A stretch of 29,532 bases of DNA from Porphyrobacter sp. GTDB lineage: Bacteria; Pseudomonadota; Alphaproteobacteria; Sphingomonadales; Sphingomonadaceae. The stretch lies in the NCBI GenBank assembly GCA_018991295.1, contig JAGKSZ010000059.1, forward strand, positions 1 to 29,532. The letters run 5' to 3'. The position numbers and the translations under genes are program-made. Under the pieces are notes generated by a model. The model did no database searches and was not told the origin of the DNA. It worked only from the letters and a program-made list of their open reading frames with translations. Positions 1-7,922 of the stretch are shown here, piece after piece. Position 1 is the stretch's first letter. Every line of letters starts with the position of its first letter.

Positions 1-40
1 GCGCCGTGGCGGGCGCCGTTGCCGAAGGGGGGGTTGGGCG

Positions 41-427
41 ATGCCCTTCGATTTCCTCATCGTTTCTGCGATGGGCGTGCTGGTGGCGGGCGGAATCTAC
101 CTTGCCCTGCGCGCCCGGCCCTTTCAGGTGGTGTTGGGGCTGACGCTGATCTTTTATGCTGTAACCCTGTTCCTGTTTCCCAGCGGCAGGCTGATGTTGG
201 AGCGCCCGCCGATCTGGGACAAGACGATCAGCGAATACTCCGATCCCCTGCCGCAGGCGCTGGTGCTGACCGCGATCGTCATCACCTTCGGCATGACCGC
301 CTTTGTGGTGATCCTTGCGCTGCGCAGCTTCCTTGAAACCGGCAGCGATCATGTCGATGGCGACAAGGGGCCCTGCGATGCGCAGGATGGGCTGGCCGAT
401 GGCGGTGCAGGGGACGACAAGCCGTGA
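41..427 (+). CDS. mrpC: Mrp-type Na+/H+ antiporter subunit C
   Basis: Small NuoK-like membrane subunit of the multi-subunit Mrp (Mnh/Pha) cation/proton antiporter of the inner membrane. The 128-residue protein has three hydrophobic helices (about residues 5-23, 29-46 and 70-95); the stretch RPFQVVLGLTLIFYAVTLFL is typical of MrpC. The final 30 residues are hydrophilic and rich in Asp and Gly, making the protein somewhat longer than usual family members. The stop overlaps the GTG start of mrpD (GTGA). Upstream, the first 40 bases of the window hold no stop in any frame, so the preceding mrp gene (A/B part) is cut off and must overlap or abut this one. Family call is secure; the start is the first ATG that keeps the conserved N-terminal helix. 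Confidence 0.9.
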   Translation: MPFDFLIVSAMGVLVAGGIYLALRARPFQVVLGLTLIFYAVTLFLFPSGRLMLERPPIWDKTISEYSDPLPQALVLTAIVITFGMTAFVVILALRSFLETGSDHVDGDKGPCDAQDGLADGGAGDDKP

Positions 428-1959
428 ACCTTGCCGATCACCTGCCGATCCTGCCGGTTGCCCTTCCCACCCTTGCCGCGCCGGCGGCGCTGCTGCTGAT
501 GCGGCGGCGGCGCGGGCTGGCGGTGGGCATCGCCTTTGCCGCGAGCCTGTTGCAGCTGGCAGCGGCGCTGGCCTTGCTGGGGCAGGTGTCGGGCGGGACG
601 ATCCTGGCCTATGCCCTTGGCGATTGGCTCGCGCCTTTCGGGATCGTGCTGGTGGCAGATCGCCTTGCCGCGCTGATGCTGGTGCTGACCGCGTGCCTTG
701 CGCTGATCGCGCTGCTCCATGCGGTGCTGACCCGATCGGACCGCAAGGGCTGGCATTTCCACCCGCTGTTCCAGTTTCAGCTGATGGGCCTCAATGGCGC
801 GTTCCTGACCGGGGATCTGTTCAACCTGTTCGTGTTCTTCGAGGTGCTGCTGATCGCCTCCTATGGGCTGATGCTGCACGGGCAGGGCGCGGCGCGGCTG
901 AAGGCGGGGGTGCAATATGTGGTGGTGAACCTTGTCGGTTCCGCCCTGTTCCTGATTGCGCTGGGGATCCTTTATGCGCTGACCGGCACGCTCAACATGG
1001 CGGATATGGGCCTCAGGGTGGCCGAGGTCGCCCCGGCCGATCAGGGCCTGCTGCGGATTGCGGCCTTGCTGCTTGCAAGCGTATTTGCCCTGAAGGCGGC
1101 GTTGGTGCCGCTCCACCTGTGGCTGGTGCGGACCTATGCGGTCTCCACCCCGGCGGTGGCGGCGCTGTTTGCGATCATGACCAAGGTCGGCGTCTATTCG
1201 CTGATCCGGGTGGTGCCGCAGGTGTTCGGCGCGGATGCGGGCGCGGCGGCGTGGCTGGGTGCGGGGAGCGGGGCCGAATGGCTGTGGCTCGCCGCGCTGG
1301 CCGGGGCCTGTATCGGCTTTGCCGGGGTCTTCACCGCGCGCAGCATGGCCGAACAGGCCGCCTATAGCGTGATCGGATCGACCGGCACCTTGATGATCGC
1401 AGTGGCCGGGTGGAGCGCCGAGACGCTTGGTGCCGCGCTTTATTACCTCGTCCATTCGACCCTTGCCGGGGCGGCGCTGTTTCTGGTGGCCGATGTGGCG
1501 GCGCGGCGGCGCGGCTCCTATGGCGATGCGGCAAGCCCCGGCCCTGCCTTTGCCGGGCGGGGCGCAGCTGCAATCCTGTTCATGGCCGCTGCCATCGCTG
1601 CTGCGGGCCTGCCGCCGCTGTCGGGCTTCATCGGCAAGCTGCTGATCCTGAAGAGCGTCACCACGCAGCCCGGCTGGGGCTGGGCGTGGGGCGTGATCCT
1701 TGCCACGACCCTGTTCGGCGTGATCGGCTTTGCGCGGGTGGGCAGTGCGGTGTTCTGGAAGGAGACCGAGGGGGCCGAGGCCCCGCCGACCCCTGCCACC
1801 CGCACAGACCTGATCGCGCCCGCGCTGCTGCTGTCCTTGCTGGCCGCACTGGCGGCAGGGGCGGGCCCTGCGACCGCCTATACCGCGGCCGCTGCTGCAC
1901 AGATTTTCGATGCCCCCGCCAGCGCCGCCGCTGTCCTGACCGGGGAGCCTGCATCATGA
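424..1959 (+). CDS. mrpD: Mrp-type Na+/H+ antiporter subunit D
   Basis: Large membrane subunit homologous to the proton-pumping NuoM/NuoN subunits of complex I; with MrpA it forms the ion-translocating core. The 511 residues are almost entirely hydrophobic helices. The conserved acidic residue in the helix NLFVFFEVLLIASYGLM is present (E140), and the lysine-bearing segment FALKAALVPLHLWL, followed by the broken-helix region TPAVAALFAIMTKVG, is intact. The start is GTG, overlapping the mrpC stop; the stop overlaps the mrpE ATG (ATGA), so the operon is translationally coupled. Length is normal for the family. Confidence 0.95.
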   Translation: MNLADHLPILPVALPTLAAPAALLLMRRRRGLAVGIAFAASLLQLAAALALLGQVSGGTILAYALGDWLAPFGIVLVADRLAALMLVLTACLALIALLHAVLTRSDRKGWHFHPLFQFQLMGLNGAFLTGDLFNLFVFFEVLLIASYGLMLHGQGAARLKAGVQYVVVNLVGSALFLIALGILYALTGTLNMADMGLRVAEVAPADQGLLRIAALLLASVFALKAALVPLHLWLVRTYAVSTPAVAALFAIMTKVGVYSLIRVVPQVFGADAGAAAWLGAGSGAEWLWLAALAGACIGFAGVFTARSMAEQAAYSVIGSTGTLMIAVAGWSAETLGAALYYLVHSTLAGAALFLVADVAARRRGSYGDAASPGPAFAGRGAAAILFMAAAIAAAGLPPLSGFIGKLLILKSVTTQPGWGWAWGVILATTLFGVIGFARVGSAVFWKETEGAEAPPTPATRTDLIAPALLLSLLAALAAGAGPATAYTAAAAAQIFDAPASAAAVLTGEPAS

Positions 1960-2441
1960 ACCGCCTGCTGCCCCATCCGGGCCTTGCCGCGCTGCTGGTC
2001 GTCATGTGGATGGTGATGGTCAACGACATCTCCTTCGGATCGCTGTTCCTCGGGCTGGTGTTCGGCCTTGTCGTGCCGATCTTCACCGCCGCCTGGTGGC
2101 CGGGCCGCCCGCAGGTGCGCTTCCGCCCGGCGGTTGCCTATCTCGCCCTTGTGCTGTGGGACATCGTGGTGGCCAATTTTCAGGTCGCCGCGATCATCCT
2201 GTTCAAGCCCAACCGCGATCTGCGGCCCGCATGGCTCGCCGTGCCGCTTGACCTCATCACGCCCGAGGCGATCACGGTGTTTGCCGGCACCATCAGCCTC
2301 ACCCCCGGCACGGTGTCGGCGGACGTTTCGGCCTGCGGCAAGTTCCTGCTGGTCCACGCGCTCCACGCCCCTGATCCCGCCGCCGAAATCGCCAAGGTCA
2401 AGGCGCGTTACGAAGCGCGGCTGAAGGGGATTTTCCAATGA
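1956..2441 (+). CDS. mrpE: Mrp-type Na+/H+ antiporter subunit E
   Basis: Small subunit of the Mrp antiporter, 161 residues. N-terminal hydrophobic helices (about residues 10-46 and 60-85) are followed by a soluble domain. The segments LITPEAITVFAGTISLTPGT and a C-terminal helical tail (AAEIAKVKARYEARLKGIF) are characteristic of MnhE/PhaE. The chosen ATG overlaps the mrpD stop; a longer in-frame reading that extends back into mrpD is a shadow. The stop overlaps the mrpF ATG. MrpE is needed for full activity and assembly of the complex in characterised systems. Confidence 0.93.
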   Translation: MNRLLPHPGLAALLVVMWMVMVNDISFGSLFLGLVFGLVVPIFTAAWWPGRPQVRFRPAVAYLALVLWDIVVANFQVAAIILFKPNRDLRPAWLAVPLDLITPEAITVFAGTISLTPGTVSADVSACGKFLLVHALHAPDPAAEIAKVKARYEARLKGIFQ

Positions 2442-2719
2442 CAGGCGGGATTCTCGAAAGCGCGCTCACCTTCGGCTTTGCCGCGCTCGGCCTTGCGCTG
2501 GCGATGAACCTGTGGCGCCTTGTCAAAGGGCCGGGCGTGACTGACCGCATCCTTGCGCTCGATACCATGGTGATCAACGTCATCGGCCTGATCGTGCTGG
2601 CCGGGATTGCCGGCGGCAGCGGCACCTCGTTCGAGGCCGCGCTGCTGCTCGCCATGGTCGGCTTCATCGGCACGGTCGCCTATGCCAAGTTCCTGCTGCG
2701 GGGGGACATTGTCGAATGA
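2438..2719 (+). CDS. mrpF: Mrp-type Na+/H+ antiporter subunit F
   Basis: 93-residue, three-helix membrane subunit of the Mrp antiporter. The segment LWRLVKGPGVTDRILALDTM matches the conserved cytoplasmic loop of the MnhF/PhaF family. Both ends overlap neighbours by ATGA, in the same C-D-E-F-G gene order known from characterised mrp operons. Size and hydropathy are normal. Confidence 0.93.
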   Translation: MTGGILESALTFGFAALGLALAMNLWRLVKGPGVTDRILALDTMVINVIGLIVLAGIAGGSGTSFEAALLLAMVGFIGTVAYAKFLLRGDIVE

Positions 2720-3135
2720 CCGGCACGGCTCTCCCCGAAGTCCTTGCCGGTGCCCTGATCGTGCTGGGCGGTGCCTTTGCTTTGGTCGGCAGCTGGGGGC
2801 TGGTGCGCCTGCCTTCGCTGATGGAGCGGCTGCATGGGCCGACCAAGGCGACCACGCTGGGATTGGGGGCGATGCTGGTTGCATCGGTGGTGTGGTTCCA
2901 GCTGGGGCGGGGGGAATGGACCACGCATGAATTGCTGGTGTCCGCCTTCCTGTTCCTGACCGCGCCGGTCAGCGCCAACATGATCGCCAAGGTGCACCTG
3001 CACCGCCTGCGCGCAGGCGAGGCGGGCGAGGGGCCGGGGCCCGCAGGCGCGCCCGATGCCCCGCCGGGCGGGCCGGACTGGGCAACCTTCGAGGCCCCGC
3101 ATGAAGGCACGCCGGGCGATTTTGAGGGCGACTAG
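2716..3135 (+). CDS. mrpG: Mrp-type Na+/H+ antiporter subunit G
   Basis: Last gene of the operon, 139 residues. Three membrane helices and the family signature VRLPSLMERLHGPTKATTLG identify the PhaG/MnhG/YufB family. After the last helix there is a hydrophilic, Pro/Gly/Ala-rich tail (about residues 93-139) of unknown role. The gene ends only 13 bp from the convergent rtcA stop. No T-tailed terminator hairpin is visible between them, so read-through antisense to rtcA is possible. Confidence 0.92.
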   Translation: MTGTALPEVLAGALIVLGGAFALVGSWGLVRLPSLMERLHGPTKATTLGLGAMLVASVVWFQLGRGEWTTHELLVSAFLFLTAPVSANMIAKVHLHRLRAGEAGEGPGPAGAPDAPPGGPDWATFEAPHEGTPGDFEGD

Positions 3136-3148
3136 CCGGGCGGGCGCG

Positions 3149-4165
3149 TTACTGCACCTCGACCAGCCACTTGCCATCCCCGCTCTCGCTGAAGGCAAAG
3201 CCGCGCCCGGTGAAACGGGTGATCAGCGCCGCTGCCGTGCGGGTATGCTCTGACAGCTTGACCGTGGTGAAGGCCCCGCCCTTGGCGCACGCAAAGGGCA
3301 GCAGCAGCTGATCCTGCAGGAATGGCCCGGCAAAGGCGCCCGAGGCAAGGTAGCCCGCCATGCGCTTGGCCGCTGTCTTGGCGAGCCGTTCGGCAGGCAC
3401 ACCGATCTGCCCGAAGGCGGACATCACCTCGGTCACGTGTTCGCATTCCGCCGTGATCAGCAGCGCATTGCCGGGGCCGCGTTCGGCGGGGAGATGAACG
3501 GGGATGAAGGCTTCATCCGGCCAATCGGCCAGCACCTTGCGGGCGGTCTTCAGCTCCCGGTCGGCGATATCGGAAGGGATACCGGCGACCAGCGCCTCGA
3601 CCTTGCCGCCCTTGAACGCTCCGCGCACGCGGCAGTCGATCGGCGCAAGCGGTGCGGGCGCGATCTCCAGCACGATCCGCCCCCCGCCGCGCGGGAAGAA
3701 GCCGTGGCGTTCAAGGCTGATCGACAGGCGCGGGCCCATCCGCGCCAGCACCGGCAAAAGGGTATCGCTGAGGAATTCGAACGGCGGAGCCGAGGCCGCA
3801 TGCGTCCCGCCCTCGATCACGAGGCGCGAAGGCGCGTCCGCCAGCATCAGCGGCACCAGCACGGTCTGCACCACCAGCGCGGTCGATCCTGCCGTGCCGA
3901 TGGCGAAGTGGTATTCGCCGGGAGCAACGCTGCCGGGCCGGAATGTCAGTTCGGTGGAACCGACCGCCAGCCCCGAACATTCCGCCCCGCCAATCGCCGC
4001 CGCTGCCTCCAGCGCGGTGACATGCTGGCGCATCAGGCCGGGCTTGGCCCTGCCGCCGCGAATATTGGCAATGGTGAAAGCCTCCCCCGTCAGCAGCGAG
4101 AGTGCGGCTGCATAACGCAGCACCTGCCCCCCGCCTTCGCCTTCGGAACCATCGATGGTGATCAT
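3149..4165 (-). CDS. rtcA: RNA 3'-terminal phosphate cyclase
   Basis: ATP-dependent enzyme that converts RNA 3'-phosphate ends to 2',3'-cyclic phosphates via an adenylated histidine. The 338 residues equal the usual bacterial length. The N-terminus starts at once with the family motif IDGSEGEGGGQVLR; the central HGFFPRGGGR motif is at 154-163. The catalytic histidine is H307 in LSEHTRT, close to the His309 known from Escherichia coli RtcA. The ATG overlaps the stop of the small upstream gene (ATGA), placing rtcA last in the rtcB-X-rtcA operon driven from the sigma-54 promoter near 5950. The products of RtcA are substrates for RtcB, so the two act in one RNA-repair pathway. Confidence 0.96.
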   Translation of the reverse strand: MITIDGSEGEGGGQVLRYAAALSLLTGEAFTIANIRGGRAKPGLMRQHVTALEAAAAIGGAECSGLAVGSTELTFRPGSVAPGEYHFAIGTAGSTALVVQTVLVPLMLADAPSRLVIEGGTHAASAPPFEFLSDTLLPVLARMGPRLSISLERHGFFPRGGGRIVLEIAPAPLAPIDCRVRGAFKGGKVEALVAGIPSDIADRELKTARKVLADWPDEAFIPVHLPAERGPGNALLITAECEHVTEVMSAFGQIGVPAERLAKTAAKRMAGYLASGAFAGPFLQDQLLLPFACAKGGAFTTVKLSEHTRTAAALITRFTGRGFAFSESGDGKWLVEVQ

Positions 4166-4584
4166 GTGTCAGTCTTTCGAAACTCGGTGTTGCCCTGTTC
4201 GGGCACGAAGATCAGCGGTGTCCAGCAATCGGATTGCATGGTGCCGACTTCGGCCTTGCACACCCGGCACAGCATGTTCGGGCCGTCACACCCATCCAGC
4301 CCGCAGCAACCGTTCAAGCGGCTGGCGTTACGGGTCGGGCGGATCGCCGCCTCGAAGTCCTGCGGATTGGCCCAGAATTGCGGGGTGAAGTCGAGCGGCA
4401 CCGGATTCGCAGGATCATGAGAATGCTGCAACGGCTCGTGCGACTTGAATGCCATACCCGCAGCGCACACAGGCTCGCCATCGGAGAAGTCCGGCACATT
4501 GACGGCAGGATCCTTGGTGGAAAGCACCGTGATCTCGCCGGTCAAAGCGGCGCCGCAGCTCTTGCAATGAAACACGCCTTTCAT
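4162..4584 (-). CDS. cysteine-rich, zinc-ribbon-like protein in the rtc operon
   Basis: Unnamed 140-residue protein between rtcB and rtcA. Nine cysteines are visible: C7, C10, C40, C93, C94, C99, C106, C109 and C120. The pairs C7-x2-C10 (CKSC) and C106-x2-C109 (CRVC) could form one zinc site. The best-defined block is NGCCGLDGCDGPNMLC, followed by VGTMQSDCW. No signal peptide or membrane helix is seen, so it is probably cytoplasmic. The ATG at 4584 is chosen because GGGGAGG lies seven bases upstream; in-frame ATGs at 4632 and 4617 would overlap rtcB and have weaker sites. The stop overlaps the rtcA start, so it is co-expressed with both repair enzymes. Function unknown; RNA or metal binding is an inference. 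Confidence 0.8.
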   Translation of the reverse strand: MKGVFHCKSCGAALTGEITVLSTKDPAVNVPDFSDGEPVCAAGMAFKSHEPLQHSHDPANPVPLDFTPQFWANPQDFEAAIRPTRNASRLNGCCGLDGCDGPNMLCRVCKAEVGTMQSDCWTPLIFVPEQGNTEFRKTDT

Positions 4585-4616
4585 GGCGACCTCCCCCAAT
4601 GGCGGCGTGAAGGGCA

Positions 4617-5843
4617 TTACCCCTTCACGCACACCACCTGCTTCAGCGTATGAACAATCTCCACCAGATCGGCCTGTGCGGCCATCACGGCTTCGATTGG
4701 TTTGTAGGCCTTGGGCGTTTCATCGATCACGCCTGCATCCTTGCGGCATTCGACCCCGGCGGTATCGGCGAGGTGTTCATCGAGCGTGACCAGCTTCTTG
4801 GCCTCGGTGCGGCTCATGATGCGGCCTGCCCCGTGCGAGCAGCTGTCGAAGCTTTCCGGGTTGCCCAGCCCGCGCACGATGAAGCTTTTGGCTCCCATCG
4901 AACCCGGGATGATCCCCATCACGCCTTTCGCGGCCCGCACCGCCCCCTTGCGGGTGACGAGCACGTTTTCACCGAAGTGATGCTCCCGGCGAACGTAGTT
5001 GTGGTGGCAGTTCACCGCCTCGCATTCCGCCTCGAAAGGCTTGGCGATCTGCCCCCGCAGCGCGTCGATCACGTGGGCCATCATCACCTGCCGGTTGAGC
5101 GCGGCAAAATCCTGCGCCCATTCGACCGCTTCGACGTAATCGTCGAAATGGTCGGTCCCTTCCGGGAAGTAGGCGAGGTCCTGATCCGGCAGGTTGATGT
5201 GCCACTTGCGCATGTCCTGCTTGGCCAGTTCGATGAAGAAGGTGCCGATGGCGTTGCCCACGCCCCGCGATCCGGAATGGAGCATCACCCACACGCGCTG
5301 CTGTTCATCAAGGCACAGTTCGATGAAGTGGTTCCCCGTCCCGAGTGTGCCGAGGTGCATGAGGTTGTTGGTGTTGCGCAGGCGCGGGTGCTTGGCGACG
5401 ATCCGTCCGAACCGTTCGGCAAGCTTGGCCCATGCGTCGATCACCATGCGCGGAGGTTCGCCCCACGCGCCCTTGTCCCGCTTGCCGCGCCCCGCCGTGC
5501 GCCCGTGCGGCACCGCCGCCTCGATGGCGGAGCGGATGGCGGCAAGGTTGTCCGGCAGGTCGCTCGCCACCAGCGACGTGCGCGCCGCCATCATGCCGCA
5601 GCCGATATCGACGCCGACTGCCGCCGGGATCACCGCGCCCTTGGTCGGGATCACCGATCCGACCGTCGCACCGATCCCCACGTGCACATCGGGCATCGCC
5701 GCGACATGGCGGAAGATGAACGGCATCTGCGCCGCACGGGAAAGCTGTTCGCGGGCCTTGGCATCGACCGGCACGCCGCGCGTCCACGCCTTGATCGGGG
5801 CGCCGCCTTCGGTCTGGTGGAATTCGTAGGTCGTGTCGGTCAT
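4617..5843 (-). CDS. rtcB: RNA-splicing ligase RtcB
   Basis: GTP- and Mn2+-dependent ligase that joins RNA 3'-phosphate or 2',3'-cyclic phosphate ends to 5'-OH ends. The 408 residues equal the E. coli length. Expected metal ligands are visible: D79 and C82 in VGVDIGCGMM, H172 in GTGNHFIE, H189 in LHSGSRG and H281 in NCHHNYV. The histidine that is guanylated is H337 in CSHGAGR. An AGAGGA ribosome site precedes the ATG by eight bases and lies inside a short repeat that recurs 160 bp upstream. It is the first gene of the leftward operon, about 90 bp downstream of a sigma-54 promoter and divergent from rtcR. Confidence 0.97.
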   Translation of the reverse strand: MTDTTYEFHQTEGGAPIKAWTRGVPVDAKAREQLSRAAQMPFIFRHVAAMPDVHVGIGATVGSVIPTKGAVIPAAVGVDIGCGMMAARTSLVASDLPDNLAAIRSAIEAAVPHGRTAGRGKRDKGAWGEPPRMVIDAWAKLAERFGRIVAKHPRLRNTNNLMHLGTLGTGNHFIELCLDEQQRVWVMLHSGSRGVGNAIGTFFIELAKQDMRKWHINLPDQDLAYFPEGTDHFDDYVEAVEWAQDFAALNRQVMMAHVIDALRGQIAKPFEAECEAVNCHHNYVRREHHFGENVLVTRKGAVRAAKGVMGIIPGSMGAKSFIVRGLGNPESFDSCSHGAGRIMSRTEAKKLVTLDEHLADTAGVECRKDAGVIDETPKAYKPIEAVMAAQADLVEIVHTLKQVVCVKG

Positions 5844-5850
5844 TGCGTGA

Positions 5851-6033
5851 ATCCTCTAGCAGGCTTTGGGCGGCCGGCCCATTCCGGCCGCCCATGTCCT
5901 GCCGCATGCCGGGTGTTCGACTGCCCGGCCCGAAATGTAGAGCATGGCGCGTGCCAAACGCGCAGGGCGATTGCCTGATATGCCGTAAATCATTGAATAA
6001 TAAGACAGTGATGCTCTGGCAGGCTTTGGCGGC
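5851..6033. repeat. imperfect direct repeat around the rtcB promoter
   Basis: Two copies of a 23-24 bp element lie at 5851-5874 and 6011-6033, sharing the core GCAGGCTTTGG. They differ at two positions and by one inserted G, and are spaced exactly 160 bp. The first copy contains the rtcB ribosome site; in the second that site is altered. The second copy lies upstream of the sigma-54 promoter. Confidence 0.55.
5942..5958 (-). promoter_or_regulatory. sigma-54 (-24/-12) promoter of the rtcB operon
   Basis: On the minus strand the sequence reads TTTGGCACGCGCCATGCTCT. It carries the -24 element TGGCACG and the -12 element ATGC with the canonical GG-to-GC spacing, one base off the TTGC consensus. 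Transcription would start near 5930 and leave a 5' leader of about 87 bases before rtcB. This fits the adjacent rtcR gene, whose product is a sigma-54 activator. Confidence 0.8.
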
Positions 6034-6067
6034 TTAGGCTTCACTCGGCCGATATTCTATCAATTTG

Positions 6068-6092
6068 TATCGCGAACGATAAATATGTATCG
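6068..6092. promoter_or_regulatory. candidate RtcR upstream activating site
   Basis: TATCG at 6068-6072 and CGATA at 6077-6081 form an inverted repeat around CGAA, with a further TATCG at 6088-6092. The cluster is about 110-135 bp upstream of the rtcB -24/-12 promoter, a normal distance for a sigma-54 enhancer site, and directly precedes the rtcR start, so it could also serve autoregulation. Assignment to RtcR is inference. Confidence 0.4.
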
Positions 6093-6099
6093 TCTACTC

Positions 6100-7701
6100 A
6101 TGCGCCCCACCACGCTCATCGGCTTTCTCGGTTCCACGCTCGATGCCGGGCCCTTTACCCATGCGCGCTGGAACAAGTGGCGGCCTTCGGTCAGCATCTG
6201 CATGCACGAGGACCTGCGCATCGATCGCTTCGTGCTGATCCACGGCCAGCAGCACGCCCGCCTTGCCGAGGCTGTGATCGAGGATATCGCCAGCGTCTCC
6301 CCCGAAACCGAAGTCACGCCGCAGGTGATGGACTTTGCCGATCCGTGGGACTTCGAGGAGGTCTACGGCAAGCTCCTCGATTTTGCGCGCCGCTACCCCT
6401 TCGATCCCGAGGCGCAGGATTATCTCGTCCACATCACCACCGGCACGCACGTGGCGCAGATCTGCCTGTTTCTGTTGACCGAGGCGCGTTATCTGCCCGG
6501 TCGTCTGCTCCAGACCCAGCCGCCCCGCGGGGCCCCTTCGCCGGTGGGCAGCTGGGACGCGATCGACCTTGATCTGTCGCGCTATGACAGCATCGCCACC
6601 CGCTTTGCCGAAGCCAGCGCCGAAAGCGCGAGCTTCCTCAAGAGCGGGATCGACACGCGCAACGCCGCCTTCAACCGCATGATCGACGAGATCGAGGCCG
6701 TGGCGGTGCGCAGCCGAGCGCCGATCCTGCTGATGGGGCCGACCGGGGCGGGCAAGAGCCAGCTGGCGCGCAAGGTCTATGAACTCAAGAAGCTGCGCCA
6801 TCAGGTCACAGGGCCCTTCATCGAGGTCAATTGCGCCACGCTGAAAGGCGACAGCGCGATGTCGGCGCTGTTCGGGCACAGGAAGGGCGCTTTCACTGGC
6901 GCGGTGGCGGATCGCCCCGGCTTGCTGAAGGCCGCGCACAAGGGCGTCTTGTTCCTCGACGAGATCGGGGAGCTCGGCCTCGACGAACAGGCAATGGTCC
7001 TGCGCGCCATCGAGGACGGGCGTTTCCTGCCGGTGGGCGCGGACAGCGAGGCGAGCAGCCAGTTCCAGCTGATCGCGGGCACCAACCGCGATCTGGTGAC
7101 CGAAGTTGCCGCCGGGCGGTTCCGCGACGATCTGTTTGCGCGGCTCAACCTGTGGACCTTCACGCTGCCCGGCCTTGCCGAACGGCGCGAGGATATCGAA
7201 CCCAATCTCGATTTCGAGCTGGACCGTTTCGCCCTTCGGGAAGGCGCCCGCGTCACCTTCAACAAGGAGGCGCGGCACGCCTATCTTGCCTTTGCCACCG
7301 GCCCGCAGGCGCGCTGGGCGGGCAATTTCCGCGATCTGGCCGCCAGCGTCACGCGCATGGCGACGCTCAGCCCCGGCGGGCGGATCGATGCTGAAAGCGT
7401 GGCTGCCGAAACCCGCAGGCTGACGCGCCTGTGGTCAGGCGAGCGCGGGACCGGGGCGGGCGATCTGGCGGCGCTGCTGGGCGATGCGCAGCTGGCACAG
7501 ATCGATCCGTTTGATCGGGTGCAGCTTGAATATGTCGTGACAGTGTGCCGCCGCAGCACCAGCCTTTCGGAGGCGGGGCGCGCGCTGTTTGCCGCCTCGC
7601 GCCGCCAGCGCGCCTCAACCAATGATGCCGATCGGCTGCGCAAATATCTGGCGAAGTTCGGGATTGATTGGGCCGCCGTCACGCATGGCAGGCACGGCTG
7701 A
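6100..7701 (+). CDS. rtcR: sigma-54-dependent activator of the rtc RNA-repair operon
   Basis: Transcription activator with an N-terminal CARF domain (about residues 1-180) that controls rtcBA. The ligand-loop motif HITTGTHVAQ is at 111-120, and the linker LKSGIDTRN precedes the AAA+ domain. Walker A is GPTGAGKS at 213-220, the sigma-54 contact loop GAFTGA is at 263-268, and Walker B is VLFLDEIGE at 283-291. A C-terminal helix-turn-helix region ends in NDADRLRKYLAKFGIDW. The 533 residues match E. coli RtcR from end to end as I remember it. The ATG at 6100 is chosen because it aligns with the family N-terminus (MRPTTLIGFLGSTLD); an in-frame ATG at 6085 adds only five residues. No strong ribosome site is seen. 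RNA damage is the known inducing condition for the family. Confidence 0.95.
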   Translation: MRPTTLIGFLGSTLDAGPFTHARWNKWRPSVSICMHEDLRIDRFVLIHGQQHARLAEAVIEDIASVSPETEVTPQVMDFADPWDFEEVYGKLLDFARRYPFDPEAQDYLVHITTGTHVAQICLFLLTEARYLPGRLLQTQPPRGAPSPVGSWDAIDLDLSRYDSIATRFAEASAESASFLKSGIDTRNAAFNRMIDEIEAVAVRSRAPILLMGPTGAGKSQLARKVYELKKLRHQVTGPFIEVNCATLKGDSAMSALFGHRKGAFTGAVADRPGLLKAAHKGVLFLDEIGELGLDEQAMVLRAIEDGRFLPVGADSEASSQFQLIAGTNRDLVTEVAAGRFRDDLFARLNLWTFTLPGLAERREDIEPNLDFELDRFALREGARVTFNKEARHAYLAFATGPQARWAGNFRDLAASVTRMATLSPGGRIDAESVAAETRRLTRLWSGERGTGAGDLAALLGDAQLAQIDPFDRVQLEYVVTVCRRSTSLSEAGRALFAASRRQRASTNDADRLRKYLAKFGIDWAAVTHGRHG

Positions 7702-7922
7702 TCGCAACCGACCGGCGGCGTTTTCATCGACAAGCGTTTGAACAAAGCCGATCAACCCACGTTGTGCGGGTCGGAAGCGGCTGTTAGCAAGGCGATGATT
7801 TCACGAAAGCTGAAGTCGGCAAAAACATCGGGACGCGAAAGCCCCAAGGGGCGGGGCTTGGCGATCACCGGCATAACAGGGGCGCGCATTGTGTGGGATC
7901 GTCAATTTCCGGACCGCGTGAA
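7702..7922. other. intergenic region with a strong hairpin before the efflux operon
   Basis: No convincing gene. A hairpin occupies 7839-7859: AAGCCCC pairs perfectly with GGGGCTT around a seven-base loop, and the loop itself can give an alternative CCCC/GGGG pairing. There is no T tract, so a simple intrinsic terminator is unlikely. It may protect or end the rtcR transcript, or lie in the efflux mRNA leader. Confidence 0.4.

Noticed and set aside
349..1455. Long open frames antisense to or overlapping mrpC/mrpD
   Set aside because: Composition shadows of GC-rich membrane genes: Arg/Gln/His-rich products without motifs, overlapping well-identified genes.
4650..5978. 442-codon frame antisense to rtcB
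   Set aside because: It covers rtcB, whose catalytic residues are all present; the antisense product is His/Arg-rich with no family features.
6014..6030. TGGCAGGCTTTGGCGG as a second sigma-54 promoter for rtcR
   Set aside because: The -12 part lacks the TTGC-like element at the right spacing; it is better explained as the second copy of the leader repeat.
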